A DNA stretch of 58,444 bases from the NCBI GenBank assembly GCA_023426545.1, contig JAFAAN010000056.1, positions 1 through 58,444 on the forward strand. The letters run 5' to 3'. Below, piece after piece: positions 26,164-34,809 of the stretch (its first letter is position 1; the number at the start of each line of letters is the position of its first letter). The position numbers and the translations under genes were made by a program. This stretch comes from Pseudomonadota bacterium (GTDB taxonomy: Bacteria; Myxococcota; Myxococcia; Myxococcales; Myxococcaceae). The notes beneath the pieces were generated by a model. It was not told where the DNA came from and did no database searches. It saw only the letters and a program-made list of their open reading frames with translations.

Positions 26164-28485
26164 ATGACGCATCGGCAGTCCAAGAGGCTTGGTTGGGTTG
26201 GTGGAATCGGACTGCTGCTGGCGGCGGCGGTCGCGTGGGCGGAGCTGCCCCATTCCGCCGTGGCATCGAGTGCACCGGACGAGGGTGACCCGCGCGTCGA
26301 AGGAGCGCTGCTGGTCGATGCGACCCAGGTGAAGCCGGGGGACACCTTCCGCGTGGGCGTGCGCTTCCGGCTGGACCCGGGCTGGCACATCTACTGGAAG
26401 AACCCGGGCGACTCGGGCCTGGAGACGGAGGTGGCGTGGGACACACCCGGCGCCACCGTGGGGCCGCTGCGGTGGCCCTTCCCGAACACCTTCCGCACGC
26501 CGGACGGCTTCATCACCACCCATGGCTATGACAACGAGGCCATCCTCGTCGCGGACGTGAAGGCCGTCGAGGGCGCCGCCACGGGCATGTTGACGCTGTC
26601 GGCCGCCGTCGAGGCGCTGGTGTGCGAGGTGCACTGCATCCCCGCGGAGATGATGCTGACGCGCTCCATTCCGCTGGGCCCCCAGACGCTGCGCGACGCG
26701 GAGACCGCGGCGCGCTTCGACGCGGAGGTGGCGAAGGTGCCCCGGCCCGCCGCGGACAGCGGCCACGCCGTGGCGCTGACGCTGGATGCCCCCCAGCTCA
26801 CCGCGGGCCAGGAGTTCACCGGCGCCCTGACGCTGACGGGCGCGGGCGGCGCGGCGGTGCCCGCGGTGGAGGGGGACTTCTTCGTCGCCGACCGCATCCC
26901 CGGCGTCGCGCGCGCGGGGCTCACTGCGGACGGACCGGGCCGCTTCAAGCTGAAGGGCAAGGTGGAGCCGGGCGTGCAGGCGTCGGCGCCGGACCTGACG
27001 GGCGTGCTGCGCCTGGGCACGGCGGCCACGGGCTACCAGTTCCTCGAGGTGACGGCGCCGCTGGCCCCCGTGGTGGCCGCGGCGGGCACGGCGGCGGGTA
27101 CGCCGGCCGCGGTGAAGCCGCCGTCGGTGAAGGACAGCATCGCCGCGGTGAAGCCGGTGGGGGCCGTGGCGCCGCCCGCCGCCGCGGAGTCGTCCGTGGG
27201 CCTGGGGCTGGCGCTGGTGTTCGCCTTCTTCGGCGGCGCGCTGCTCAACCTGATGCCGTGCGTGTTCCCCGTGCTGGCGCTGAAGGCCTACGGCTTCACG
27301 CGCATGGTGCAGCAGGAGAAGGGGCGCGTCGGGGCGCACGCGGGAGCCTACGCGGCGGGCATCATCGGCACCATGCTGCTGCTGGCGGGCGGCGTGCTGG
27401 CGGTGCGCGCGGGCGGAGCGAGCGTGGGCTGGGGCTTCCAGTTCCAGGAGCCGCTCTTCGTCGCCGGCGTGTGCGCGGTACTGGTGGCCTTCGCGCTCAA
27501 CCTCTTCGGCGTCTTCAACGTGGGCATGGACGGCACGGCGCTGGCGGGCAAGGTGGACCAGAGCCACGGCCTGCTGCACAGCGCCGGCGAGGGCGTGCTG
27601 GCGGTGGTGCTGGCCACGCCGTGCTCGGCGCCGCTTCTTGGGACGGCGGTGGGCTTCGCCTTCGCGGCCGGCCCCGTCACGGTGCTGGCCGTCTTCACCG
27701 CGCTGGGCCTGGGGCTCGCGCTGCCCTTCTGTCTGCTGGTGCTGGTGCCGGGGCTGGCGAAGAAGCTGCCGAAGCCGGGCGCGTGGATGGAGCGCTTCAA
27801 GCAGGTGCTGGGCTTCGCGCTGCTGGCCACCACCGTCTGGCTGGTGTGGGTGATGGGCGGGCTGGCCGGCGTGGACGGCATGGCGCGGCTGCTGGCGTTC
27901 CTCGTCGCGGTGGGGCTCGTCACCTGGCTGTACGGCCAGGGCCAGGCGCAGGAGGGCTCGCGCAAGCTGGCCACGATGGCGGTGGCGGCCGTCGTGCTGG
28001 TGGCCTCGGGGCTGCTGACGCTGCGCTTCGACGCGCAGGACGCCGCGGCGCCCCGGCGGGGGGCCACCGTGGCCCAGGCGCAGCCGTGGGACGACGCGGC
28101 GGTGGAGGCGGCGCTCGCGGCCGGGCAGCCGGTGTTCATCGACTTCACGGCGGACTGGTGCCTCACCTGCAAGTTCAACGAGCGCACCGTCCTGTCCACC
28201 GACGAGGTGCGCGACGCCTTCACGCAGCACCACGTGGCCTTCTTCATCGCGGACTGGACGCGCCGGGACGCGCGCATCACCGCCAAGCTGGCCGAGCACG
28301 GCCGGGCGGGGGTGCCCATGTACCTGGTGCTGAGCCCGGGCGCCCCGGACACGCCGGCGGTGCTGCCGGAGCTGCTGACGCCGGGGCTCGTCGCGGACGC
28401 CGTGAAGCGCGCGGCGGAGTGCGCGCCCTCGAAGCTGGGCGGCGGCGCCAATGTCCTCTGCGCCGCGGGCTTCCCCGGCCGCTGA
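26164..28485 (+). CDS. DsbD-family thiol:disulfide interchange protein
   Basis: The protein has 773 aa. The ATG at 26164 has GGGAGT upstream and gives a signal peptide ending AWA. A periplasmic N-terminal domain (residues ~40-320) with an internal Cys pair (LVCEVHC) is followed by eight hydrophobic segments of the CcdA/DsbD type, carrying the two reactive membrane cysteines C366 (LMPCVFPV) and C487 (TPCSAP). The C-terminal thioredoxin domain has W-C666-L-T-C669. The protein should carry electrons from cytoplasmic thioredoxin to periplasmic proteins, like DsbD/ScsB. The secreted redoxin gene starts 42 bp downstream and is the obvious candidate recipient. Confidence 0.93.
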   Translation: MTHRQSKRLGWVGGIGLLLAAAVAWAELPHSAVASSAPDEGDPRVEGALLVDATQVKPGDTFRVGVRFRLDPGWHIYWKNPGDSGLETEVAWDTPGATVGPLRWPFPNTFRTPDGFITTHGYDNEAILVADVKAVEGAATGMLTLSAAVEALVCEVHCIPAEMMLTRSIPLGPQTLRDAETAARFDAEVAKVPRPAADSGHAVALTLDAPQLTAGQEFTGALTLTGAGGAAVPAVEGDFFVADRIPGVARAGLTADGPGRFKLKGKVEPGVQASAPDLTGVLRLGTAATGYQFLEVTAPLAPVVAAAGTAAGTPAAVKPPSVKDSIAAVKPVGAVAPPAAAESSVGLGLALVFAFFGGALLNLMPCVFPVLALKAYGFTRMVQQEKGRVGAHAGAYAAGIIGTMLLLAGGVLAVRAGGASVGWGFQFQEPLFVAGVCAVLVAFALNLFGVFNVGMDGTALAGKVDQSHGLLHSAGEGVLAVVLATPCSAPLLGTAVGFAFAAGPVTVLAVFTALGLGLALPFCLLVLVPGLAKKLPKPGAWMERFKQVLGFALLATTVWLVWVMGGLAGVDGMARLLAFLVAVGLVTWLYGQGQAQEGSRKLATMAVAAVVLVASGLLTLRFDAQDAAAPRRGATVAQAQPWDDAAVEAALAAGQPVFIDFTADWCLTCKFNERTVLSTDEVRDAFTQHHVAFFIADWTRRDARITAKLAEHGRAGVPMYLVLSPGAPDTPAVLPELLTPGLVADAVKRAAECAPSKLGGGANVLCAAGFPGR

Positions 28486-28527
28486 AGCATCGCTGTCTTC
28501 CGCTGTCCCCACATCAGGAGGAACGCC

Positions 28528-29109
28528 ATGAAGCAGGTCGTCACCGCGCTCGCGCTCGGCACGTTGTTCGTAGGGGCCCCCGCGCTCGCGGACGCCGAGG
28601 TCGGCAAGCCCGCGCCGTCCTTCACGCTGAAGGACGAGTCTGGCAAGGAGCACTCGCTGGCGCAGTACAAGGGCCGGGTGGTCATCCTCGAGTGGACCAA
28701 CCCCGAGTGTCCCTTCGTGCAGCGGCACTACAAGGCCGACACGATGGTCAACACGCTGAAGGGCTTCGACGCGAAGAAGGTGGTGTGGCTCGCGGTGGAC
28801 TCCACCTCGCACAACACGCCGGAGAAGTCCGCCGCCTGGAAGAAGGAGGAGGGCTTCCCCTACCCGGTGCTCCAGGATGCCAGCGGCACGGTGGGCAAGG
28901 CCTACGGCGCGAAGACGACGCCGCACATGTACGTCATCGACGAGCAGGGCGTCGTCCGGTACGCAGGCGCCATCGACGATGACCCGCGCGGCAAGAGCGC
29001 CAGGCCGTCCAACCACGTGAAGGCGGCGGTGGACGCGGTCACCGGCGGCCAGCCCGTCCCGGCGGCGACCACGACGCCCTACGGCTGCTCGGTGAAGTAC
29101 AAGGGCTAG
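28528..29109 (+). CDS. Secreted AhpC/TSA-type redoxin
   Basis: The protein has 193 aa with an excellent AGGAGG Shine-Dalgarno. The signal peptide is cleaved after ALA (residue 21). The thioredoxin-fold domain has one peroxidatic-type cysteine, C61, in TNPECPF, and a second conserved cysteine near the C-terminus, C187, in PYGCSVKY, which could resolve it. This layout is that of the redoxin group annotated as thioredoxin-like or peroxiredoxin-like proteins of unknown substrate. Being periplasmic and 42 bp after the DsbD gene, it is probably reduced by that protein. A terminator follows the stop. Confidence 0.9.
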   Translation: MKQVVTALALGTLFVGAPALADAEVGKPAPSFTLKDESGKEHSLAQYKGRVVILEWTNPECPFVQRHYKADTMVNTLKGFDAKKVVWLAVDSTSHNTPEKSAAWKKEEGFPYPVLQDASGTVGKAYGAKTTPHMYVIDEQGVVRYAGAIDDDPRGKSARPSNHVKAAVDAVTGGQPVPAATTTPYGCSVKYKG

Positions 29110-29133
29110 CCGGCGCGCCCCCGGGATTTCCCC

Positions 29134-29163
29134 AGGCCCTCGTCCCTCCGTGGACGAGGGCCT
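29134..29163 (+). terminator. Intrinsic terminator after the DsbD-redoxin operon
   Basis: AGGCCCTCGTCC (29134-29145) and GGACGAGGGCCT (29152-29163) form a perfect 12 bp stem with a 6 nt loop, followed by TCTGTTT. This is the best intrinsic terminator in the window. Confidence 0.85.
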
Positions 29164-29282
29164 TCTGTTTGGGCGGACAGGGCGCCCCAGGCTCGGGCGG
29201 CCAGCGGGCGGCGGCGCCATGGCAGGTGCCTTGCCCGGTGCGCAGCGGGTTCGGACCTTTCTGTCGGAAAGGGGAAACGACC

Positions 29283-29519
29283 ATGGCCGACAACAAGGGC
29301 AGTCCGGTGAGGGGCGACGAGCGCATGGACACGACGCGCCCGGAGGAGCTGGAGCGTGAGGCGCGCCACCAGGCAGGCCCCGTGCGGGGCGACGTGACGG
29401 ACGAGGACGTGGGCGAGGACCGCATCCTCCAGAAGGGAATCGGCGGCTACGGCGCGCAGAAGGGCACCGAGCCCGCGCGCGAGTCGCCTCCCTTGAGCGA
29501 CGAGCACGGGCGCCGCTGA
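29283..29519 (+). CDS. Small hydrophilic hypothetical protein
   Basis: The protein has 78 aa from the ATG at 29283, with GGAAAGGGGAAA upstream. It is highly charged and lacks hydrophobic core residues. The GPVRGD / SPVRGDE motif occurs twice, at residues ~7 and ~32, which suggests internal repetition. It is likely disordered. The composition resembles small stress- or sporulation-related proteins, but no family is recognised. It is convergent with the MFS gene. Confidence 0.68.
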   Translation: MADNKGSPVRGDERMDTTRPEELEREARHQAGPVRGDVTDEDVGEDRILQKGIGGYGAQKGTEPARESPPLSDEHGRR

Positions 29520-29544
29520 GCCGCGAAGGGCCGCTTCGCTTGCC

Positions 29545-30960
29545 TCAGCGCGCGGAGGGCGTGCGTCCGGCCTCGCGTGGAATCGTGAGCAGCGAGCACA
29601 ACGCGCCCAGGGCGCACAGGCCCGCGGACACCCACAGCGCGCGCCGCGTCCCCACGAGGAAGTCCACGCCCGCGCCGCTGGCCAGTCCGCCCAGCAGTGG
29701 CAGCAGCGCCACCGCCAACAGGCCGGCGATTCGGGCCACGGCGTTGTTCACGCCGGAGGCGATGCCCGCGTAGCGGTCCTCGACGGCGCCGAGCACCACC
29801 GCCGTCAACGGGCCCACGGTGAGCGCCAGCCCCGCGCCCAGCACGAGGATTCCGGGCAGCACGGTGCTGACGTAGTCGCCTCCGCGCTGGATGCGCGTCA
29901 GCAGCGCCAGCCCCACGCCCGCGAGCAGCGGCCCCGCCGTCATCAGCGGCCGTGCGCCGATGTGCCCGGCGAGCCGGCCCACCGGAGGCGACAGCAGGAG
30001 CAGCAGCAGGGTGATGGGCAGCAGCGCCGCGCCCGCGGCCAGCGCCGAATAGCCGAGCTGCTGCTGCAGGGCGAGCACCACGAGGAAGGTGGCGCCGCCC
30101 AGCGCGAAGTACACCACCAGCGTGGTGAGGTTCGCGCCGGAGAAGGTGCGCGAGTGGAAGAGGGTGAGCGGCAGCATGGGCGCGCGCCGCCGGGCCTCCA
30201 GGAGGAGGAAGACGGCCAGCAAGGCGACGCCTCCGCAGGCCGCGAGCACGGCCGTCACGGGCCAGCCATGGCCGGGGCCCTCGATGAGCGCATAGATGAG
30301 GCCCCCCAGCCCGAGCGCGGCAGTCACCGCGCCCGCGATGTCCAGCCCGTGCTTGCCTCGCGCCGGCGCGATGTCCGGCACGTGCCGCAGCGCGGCCCAC
30401 GCGGTGAGCGCGGCCAGCGGCACGTTGAGGAAGAAGACGAAGCGCCAGGAGCCCGCGTCCACGAGCCACCCGCCGAGCAATGGCCCCACGGCGGTGGTGA
30501 CGCCGGACAGGCCGGCCCAGGCGGACACCGCGCGCTGCCGGTCCTGAGGGGGGAACGAGGTGCGCAGCAGGGCGAGGCTCGCGGGCACCAGCATCGCGGC
30601 CCCCACGCCCTGCGCGGCGCGGAAGAGGGCCAGCGCCCAGGCGCTCGGCGCCAGGCCGCACAGCACCGAGGTGACGGTGAAGGCGCTCATCCCCAGCAGG
30701 AAGACGCGACGCTGCCCCTTCGCGTCGCCGAGCGCGCCGCCCGTGAGGACGAGCGAGCCGAGCGTGAGGAGGTACGCGTCCACGGCCCATTGGAGCCCGG
30801 CCAGGCCCGTTTGCAGCTCCCTGCCCATGGCGGGCAGCGCGACGTTGACGGCCGTCGAGTCGAGGAAGGCCATGCCGCTGCCGAGCACGCTGGCGAGCAG
30901 CACGCCCCTGCCGCGCGGGCTGTCATAGGCGACATGGGTCTCGAGGGCGGTCGTGGCCAT
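29545..30960 (-). CDS. MFS drug efflux transporter, DHA2 (EmrB/QacA) type
   Basis: The protein has 471 aa from the ATG at 30960; a TTG three codons earlier is the alternative. About 14 transmembrane helices are visible. Motif A-like GGALGDAKGQRRVFLLG follows helix 2, and motif C-like GLSGVTTAVGPLLGGWLVD lies in helix 5. LDSTAVNVALPAMGREL at the start is typical of EmrB/QacA proteins. These 14-helix exporters expel amphipathic drugs using the proton gradient. There is no linked regulator or membrane fusion protein, so the substrate is open. A UBP zinc finger gene is transcribed divergently 158 bp away. Confidence 0.92.
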   Translation of the reverse strand: MATTALETHVAYDSPRGRGVLLASVLGSGMAFLDSTAVNVALPAMGRELQTGLAGLQWAVDAYLLTLGSLVLTGGALGDAKGQRRVFLLGMSAFTVTSVLCGLAPSAWALALFRAAQGVGAAMLVPASLALLRTSFPPQDRQRAVSAWAGLSGVTTAVGPLLGGWLVDAGSWRFVFFLNVPLAALTAWAALRHVPDIAPARGKHGLDIAGAVTAALGLGGLIYALIEGPGHGWPVTAVLAACGGVALLAVFLLLEARRRAPMLPLTLFHSRTFSGANLTTLVVYFALGGATFLVVLALQQQLGYSALAAGAALLPITLLLLLLSPPVGRLAGHIGARPLMTAGPLLAGVGLALLTRIQRGGDYVSTVLPGILVLGAGLALTVGPLTAVVLGAVEDRYAGIASGVNNAVARIAGLLAVALLPLLGGLASGAGVDFLVGTRRALWVSAGLCALGALCSLLTIPREAGRTPSAR

Positions 30961-31118
30961 GTGCTTCAAGCGTGGGGTCCCCGCTGGAGCCGCGCCAACA
31001 GTCTTTGCCCGTTGGGGGGCGGGGCGCCGGTGGCTCGCTATCCCGGCAGGTGGCCGCTGATGGCCGTGCCTCCAGTGCCTACGGTGAGGTGGACGTTGGT
31101 TGTCCTGGGAGGTGTCAC

Positions 31119-31409
31119 ATGGAATCGATTTGCGAGCACATCGAGCGTGCGGGCGACCCGCCGCCTCGCGCGCGCGGCTGCGAGGAGTGTCTGGCCATGG
31201 GGGCGAGCTGGGTGCATCTGCGCCGCTGTCTGACCTGTGGCCACGTGGGGTGCTGCGACTCGTCCCCGAACCGGCACGCCACGAAGCACTTCCGGCAGAC
31301 GGCCCACCCCGTCATCCAGTCCTTCGAGCCGGGGGAGGAGTGGGAGTGGTGCTACGAGGACGAGCTTTTCGCGGAGCATCGGCCCACGCCCTCCGACGCG
31401 CGGGTGTAG
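31119..31409 (+). CDS. UBP-type zinc finger protein
   Basis: This 96 aa protein is made almost entirely of a zinc-finger UBP domain. CEHI at the start, CEEC near residue 22, CLTCGHVGCCD near 40 and H-A-T-K-H-F followed by H-P-V supply the Cys/His ligands in the family order, and the ending PGEEWEWCYEDE matches the ubiquitin-pocket end of eukaryotic UBP fingers. The ATG at 31119 has GGGAGGTG upstream. In eukaryotes the domain binds the ubiquitin C-terminus; stand-alone bacterial versions have no established ligand. It is divergent from the MFS transporter. Confidence 0.88.
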   Translation: MESICEHIERAGDPPPRARGCEECLAMGASWVHLRRCLTCGHVGCCDSSPNRHATKHFRQTAHPVIQSFEPGEEWEWCYEDELFAEHRPTPSDARV

Positions 31410-31473
31410 TGTCATCCGCTATCATCCCCAGGCCCGTTGCAGCTCGTGGGAAGAAAGGCGCGGCACCGCATTC

Positions 31474-31776
31474 ATGGACGCGTGGACTCTCGAAGGCTCG
31501 CGCATCACCGACCCGGAGACGTTGAGCCGCCTGCGCGAGATGCTGGCGAACGAAAGCCCGCTCATCATCGAGCACCGCTTCTACCGGGAGACGCGCGCAC
31601 CCCACCGGTTCATCTGCGACGACGCCGACGTGCTGGACGAGTACCTCCAGGAGTCACGTCCTGGAGACTCGTTCTGCGTGTGGTCCTACAAGAGCCTCTG
31701 CCGGGGCGACAACCTGCTGCTCCAGGGGAAGATGCCCGACGCGGAAGGGCGGACGCCGCGCGCGGTCGTGGCCTGA
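31474..31776 (+). CDS. Hypothetical protein, 100 aa
   Basis: This small soluble protein has an even mix of charged and hydrophobic residues (LRLREMLA, IIEHRFYRETRAPHRFICDD, DSFCVWSY). There are three cysteines but no metal-binding pattern. The start ATG at 31474 is not backed by a close Shine-Dalgarno; GAAAGG lies further upstream than normal. It follows the UBP zinc finger gene by 64 bp on the same strand and its stop is 1 bp from the stop of the convergent HtrA-like gene. No family is recognised. Confidence 0.6.
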   Translation: MDAWTLEGSRITDPETLSRLREMLANESPLIIEHRFYRETRAPHRFICDDADVLDEYLQESRPGDSFCVWSYKSLCRGDNLLLQGKMPDAEGRTPRAVVA

Positions 31777-31777
31777 G

Positions 31778-32695
31778 TCAGGCGGCCATGGGCTCGGCTC
31801 GGGGGCGCGTCCGCACCTGGGCCCGCTTGCGGCCCGCGCCCTTGCGCAGCAGGTCCAGCGTCACCTCGTCGTCCGTGGCCAGCGCCATCAGCCGCTGAAG
31901 GTCGTCCACGCTGAGGACGGGCCGCTGGTTGATGGCGAGCAGCAGGTCCTCCTCCTGGAGGCCGGCCTCGTCGGCGGGGGTGCCCTCCTGGACGCGGAGC
32001 ACCTTCACCGCGCGCGCCTGGCCATTCTCACGGGTGAGGCGCGCATCCAGGCTCACCGCCGTTGCCGCGATGCCCAGGAAGCGCCGCTCCACCTTGCCGC
32101 GCTGGATGAGCAGGCTGGCAATCCACGCCGCCGTGGTGGCGCTCACCGCGAAGCCGATGCCCTGGGCGTAGGGCAGCACCAGCGTGTTGAGGCCCACCAC
32201 CTGACCGCGCATGTTGAGCAGCGGCCCGCCCGAGTTGCCTGGGTTGATGGCGGCGTCCGTCTGGAGCATGCCCTCCAGCATGACGCCGCTGGGCAGGGGG
32301 ATGCTGCGGTTGATGGCGCTCACCACGCCCAGCGAGATGGACTGCTCCAGGCGGAAGGGGTTGCCGATGGCCATGACGAGCTGGCCCACGCGCACCGACT
32401 CGGGCTCGGCGAGGGGCAGGGTGGGGAAGCCGTTGCCCTCCGCGCGGACCACGGCGAGGTCCGTGGGCGCGTCGCTGCCCACCAGCGTTCCGCGCAGCTC
32501 CTCGCCGTTGGAGAGCTGCACGGTGAGCTTGCGTGCGCCGCGCCCCACCACGTGGCGGTTGGTGAGGACGTAGCCGTCGGGCGTGAGGAAGAGGCCGGTG
32601 CCGTGGCCGCGCGCGTGCTCCACGCCGACGACGGCGGGCGAGGCTCCCGCCACGAGGGACTCCAGGTCATCCGAGAACTGTTGCAGCAGCTTCAT
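31778..32695 (-). CDS. HtrA/DegP-like trypsin-fold serine protease with PDZ domain, no signal peptide
   Basis: The protein has 305 aa. The catalytic triad is intact: H48 (TNRHVV), D79 (TDLAVV) and S155 (GNSGGP). A PDZ domain occupies residues ~200-290 (GTPADEAGLQEEDLLLAINQRPV). The ATG at 32695 has GGAGG upstream; a GTG seven codons earlier overlaps the preceding gene. Unlike standard DegP/DegS proteins, the N-terminus (MKLLQQFSDDLE...) has neither signal peptide nor membrane helix, so the protein appears cytoplasmic. It starts 13 bp after the stop of a second HtrA-like gene, forming a tandem pair. Confidence 0.9.
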   Translation of the reverse strand: MKLLQQFSDDLESLVAGASPAVVGVEHARGHGTGLFLTPDGYVLTNRHVVGRGARKLTVQLSNGEELRGTLVGSDAPTDLAVVRAEGNGFPTLPLAEPESVRVGQLVMAIGNPFRLEQSISLGVVSAINRSIPLPSGVMLEGMLQTDAAINPGNSGGPLLNMRGQVVGLNTLVLPYAQGIGFAVSATTAAWIASLLIQRGKVERRFLGIAATAVSLDARLTRENGQARAVKVLRVQEGTPADEAGLQEEDLLLAINQRPVLSVDDLQRLMALATDDEVTLDLLRKGAGRKRAQVRTRPRAEPMAA

Positions 32696-32708
32696 GGGGG
32701 CCTCCGGT

Positions 32709-33602
32709 TCACGCACGCTTGCCGACGGTGATGGGGACTTCCTGGACCGCTCCGGCGCGCAGCACGCGGACGGGGACGGTGGTGCCCACCTTCTCGTCGC
32801 TCAGGGCGCCGAGCAGGTCCTCCACGCCGTGGAGCGGCTGGCCGCCCAGGCTCACCAGGACGTCTCCCAGCAGCAGGCCGGCTTCTTGGGCGGGGCCGTT
32901 CGGGTCCACGGACAGGCAGATGAGGCCGTGCTCGCTCCCCAAGCCCAGATGTTGTGGCAGTCGGACGGGGTGGGCGCCTACGCCCAGGTAGCCGCGCCGG
33001 ACGCCGCCGTGCTCCTTCAGTGAGGCAGTCACGCGGGTGAGCGTGTCCGTGGCGATGACGACGGCGGCGGTGCGCGAGAAGGCGGCGGTGAGGAGCCCGA
33101 CGAGGCGTCCTTCAGTGTCCACCAGCGCGCCGCCGGAGAAGCCGGGGGGCAGGTCGGCGTCCGTTTCGAGGTAGCGCTCGACGCGGCCACCGGCGTGGGT
33201 GCGCCAGCCTTCGCCGTGGGTGCTGACCATGCCCAGCGTCGCGCGGGCGGTGCGGCCCGGCCGGGCCACCGCGACGACCAGGTGGCCGACCTTCACGTCA
33301 TCCAGGTGCGCGGGAGTCAGCGGTGTGAGCCCGGGGGCCTCGGCCTTGAGCAAGGCGAGGTCGGTGCTGGCGTCGCGGCCCACGAGCTCGGCGGAGACGA
33401 CGCTGCCGTCGGGGAGTCCCACCTGGAGCCGGCCTTCGTGCTCCACGGCGTGGCTGGTGGTGACGATGTGGCCGTCGGCATCCCAGACGATACCGGTGGC
33501 GCCACGTCGTCGCCGCGTCTCCACGCGGACGATGCTGGGGGCGGATTGCTCGACGACGGAGGCGAGGGAGTGGGACAGGGACTGGAGGGGGCGGGTCGAC
33601 AT
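32709..33602 (-). CDS. HtrA-like serine protease with PDZ domain (upstream member of tandem pair)
   Basis: The protein has 297 aa. The triad is H51 (TTSHAVE), D81 (TDLALL) and S156 in PGFSGGAL, where the usual GNSGG is altered to GFSGG. The PDZ domain is near residues 215-290 (PNGPAQEAGLLLGDVLVSL). The ATG at 33602 has AAAGGAA 8 nt upstream. It has no signal peptide. It is more divergent than its downstream neighbour; the Asn-to-Phe change next to the nucleophile may weaken oxyanion-hole geometry, so reduced activity or a regulatory role is possible. The two genes are surely co-expressed. Confidence 0.88.
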   Translation of the reverse strand: MSTRPLQSLSHSLASVVEQSAPSIVRVETRRRRGATGIVWDADGHIVTTSHAVEHEGRLQVGLPDGSVVSAELVGRDASTDLALLKAEAPGLTPLTPAHLDDVKVGHLVVAVARPGRTARATLGMVSTHGEGWRTHAGGRVERYLETDADLPPGFSGGALVDTEGRLVGLLTAAFSRTAAVVIATDTLTRVTASLKEHGGVRRGYLGVGAHPVRLPQHLGLGSEHGLICLSVDPNGPAQEAGLLLGDVLVSLGGQPLHGVEDLLGALSDEKVGTTVPVRVLRAGAVQEVPITVGKRA

Positions 33603-33709
33603 GGTGCGTTCCTTTCGAGGCACAAGGTAAAGGCCGCGAAAACGCGCCACATCGTCGAACCAGTCAGGATGGGAACCCGCCCATTCGGGGAGGTCCCCTC
33701 CCCATCCGG

Positions 33710-34642
33710 TCAGCTTGCTTGGCGGAAGCGCTCGTAGCGCGCCTCCAGGTAGTCACGCCGAGGCCGCTGCGAAGGTGCATCCGGAAGGATGCCGAGCGCC
33801 TTTCCGGCGAAGCCCTTGAGTCCGTACTCCAGCGTGGGGCCGTCACGCTCGGCGAGCAGCCGGGGTGCAATCTCGATGATGCCGTCGGGCCGGATGCCCA
33901 GCAGGTCCGCGTCAAAGGCGCCGTGGTGGAGCTTGCAGAGCGAGAGGCCGTTGGGGACTTCAGGGCGGCCTCGCTCGTCACGGTCCGGGAGGATGTGCGC
34001 CGCGTCCAGCAGCTCCGGGCGCGGAAACCGGCACACCGCGCAGCGCTGTGAATAGGCCCGGAGCACGTGCTGGCGGAATGCGGCCTGGTGCAGGCGCTTC
34101 TTCATCTGGACCGTCGCATAGCGGCGCTCCAGGCTCAGCAGCCTCGGGTCCGCGGCGTGGAGGCCCGGTTGCAGCACCTGTGCGTCCTGCGGCGCCGTGA
34201 CGACGGTGAAGCTCAGCTCGGAGCGGTTCACCTCGGAGATGTAGACGGGCCAGATAGGGCGGTAGGCGCCGGGCTCGATGCCGTAGAAGTAGATGAGGGG
34301 AACGTCCCACTCCATGCCACGCACGAGGCGCCGGTTGTCGCGCGATTCGACCTCCGTGCCCTGAAACCGATACTGGAAGCCCTCGTTCGAGCGCAGGTCA
34401 TCGTAACGGGCCTCGCGGCCCTGGCGTGGGACGGTGGTCTTGATGGACAGCGCGGTCTCTCGCATCTGCCGAGGCCAGAAGATGCCGCGCGCGCGGTTCG
34501 CGAAGTGGAGCTTCTCACCTTGATATTCGAAGCCCGCGTCGATGAACTCCCAGGGCAGGACCTCGCCATATTGGCGCACCAGCCGTTGCAGTGCGTCCAT
34601 GGCCGCGACACGGATGGGCCAGTCGATGTCCTCGTTCGTCAC
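33710..34642 (-). CDS. HNH endonuclease
   Basis: The protein has about 310 aa. The C-terminal ~90 residues carry an HNH motif of the type CAVCRFPRPELLDAAHILP, N-GLSLCKLHHGAFD, with the zinc CxxC and the AH and HH catalytic and metal residues in place. The N-terminal 200 residues (PWPVY/ISEVNRSELSF region) resemble the DNA-recognition half of putative HNH restriction enzymes found without a methylase. The start is uncertain: I use a GTG at 34642; an ATG 14 codons downstream and an upstream ATG at 34747 are possible. There is no methyltransferase gene next to it. Confidence 0.82.
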   Translation of the reverse strand: MTNEDIDWPIRVAAMDALQRLVRQYGEVLPWEFIDAGFEYQGEKLHFANRARGIFWPRQMRETALSIKTTVPRQGREARYDDLRSNEGFQYRFQGTEVESRDNRRLVRGMEWDVPLIYFYGIEPGAYRPIWPVYISEVNRSELSFTVVTAPQDAQVLQPGLHAADPRLLSLERRYATVQMKKRLHQAAFRQHVLRAYSQRCAVCRFPRPELLDAAHILPDRDERGRPEVPNGLSLCKLHHGAFDADLLGIRPDGIIEIAPRLLAERDGPTLEYGLKGFAGKALGILPDAPSQRPRRDYLEARYERFRQAS

Positions 34643-34809
34643 CTCGGCCAGGCTACCAGGTTCGTTCCTCGGTGTGGCTCGCCGCCCGCCTGGGGAGCCG
34701 GCCCACCTGACGAGCGGTCCGCGCGGCTCCAGCCCCACCGCTGCCACCCCGTCCGCGCATCCCTACGTTCACGTCGACACGTCACGACGGCGATCGAAAG
34801 GCCAGACCC

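Noticed and set aside
33710..34642. Restriction-modification system around the HNH nuclease
   Set aside because: No methyltransferase or specificity gene is adjacent, so only a solitary HNH nuclease is supported.
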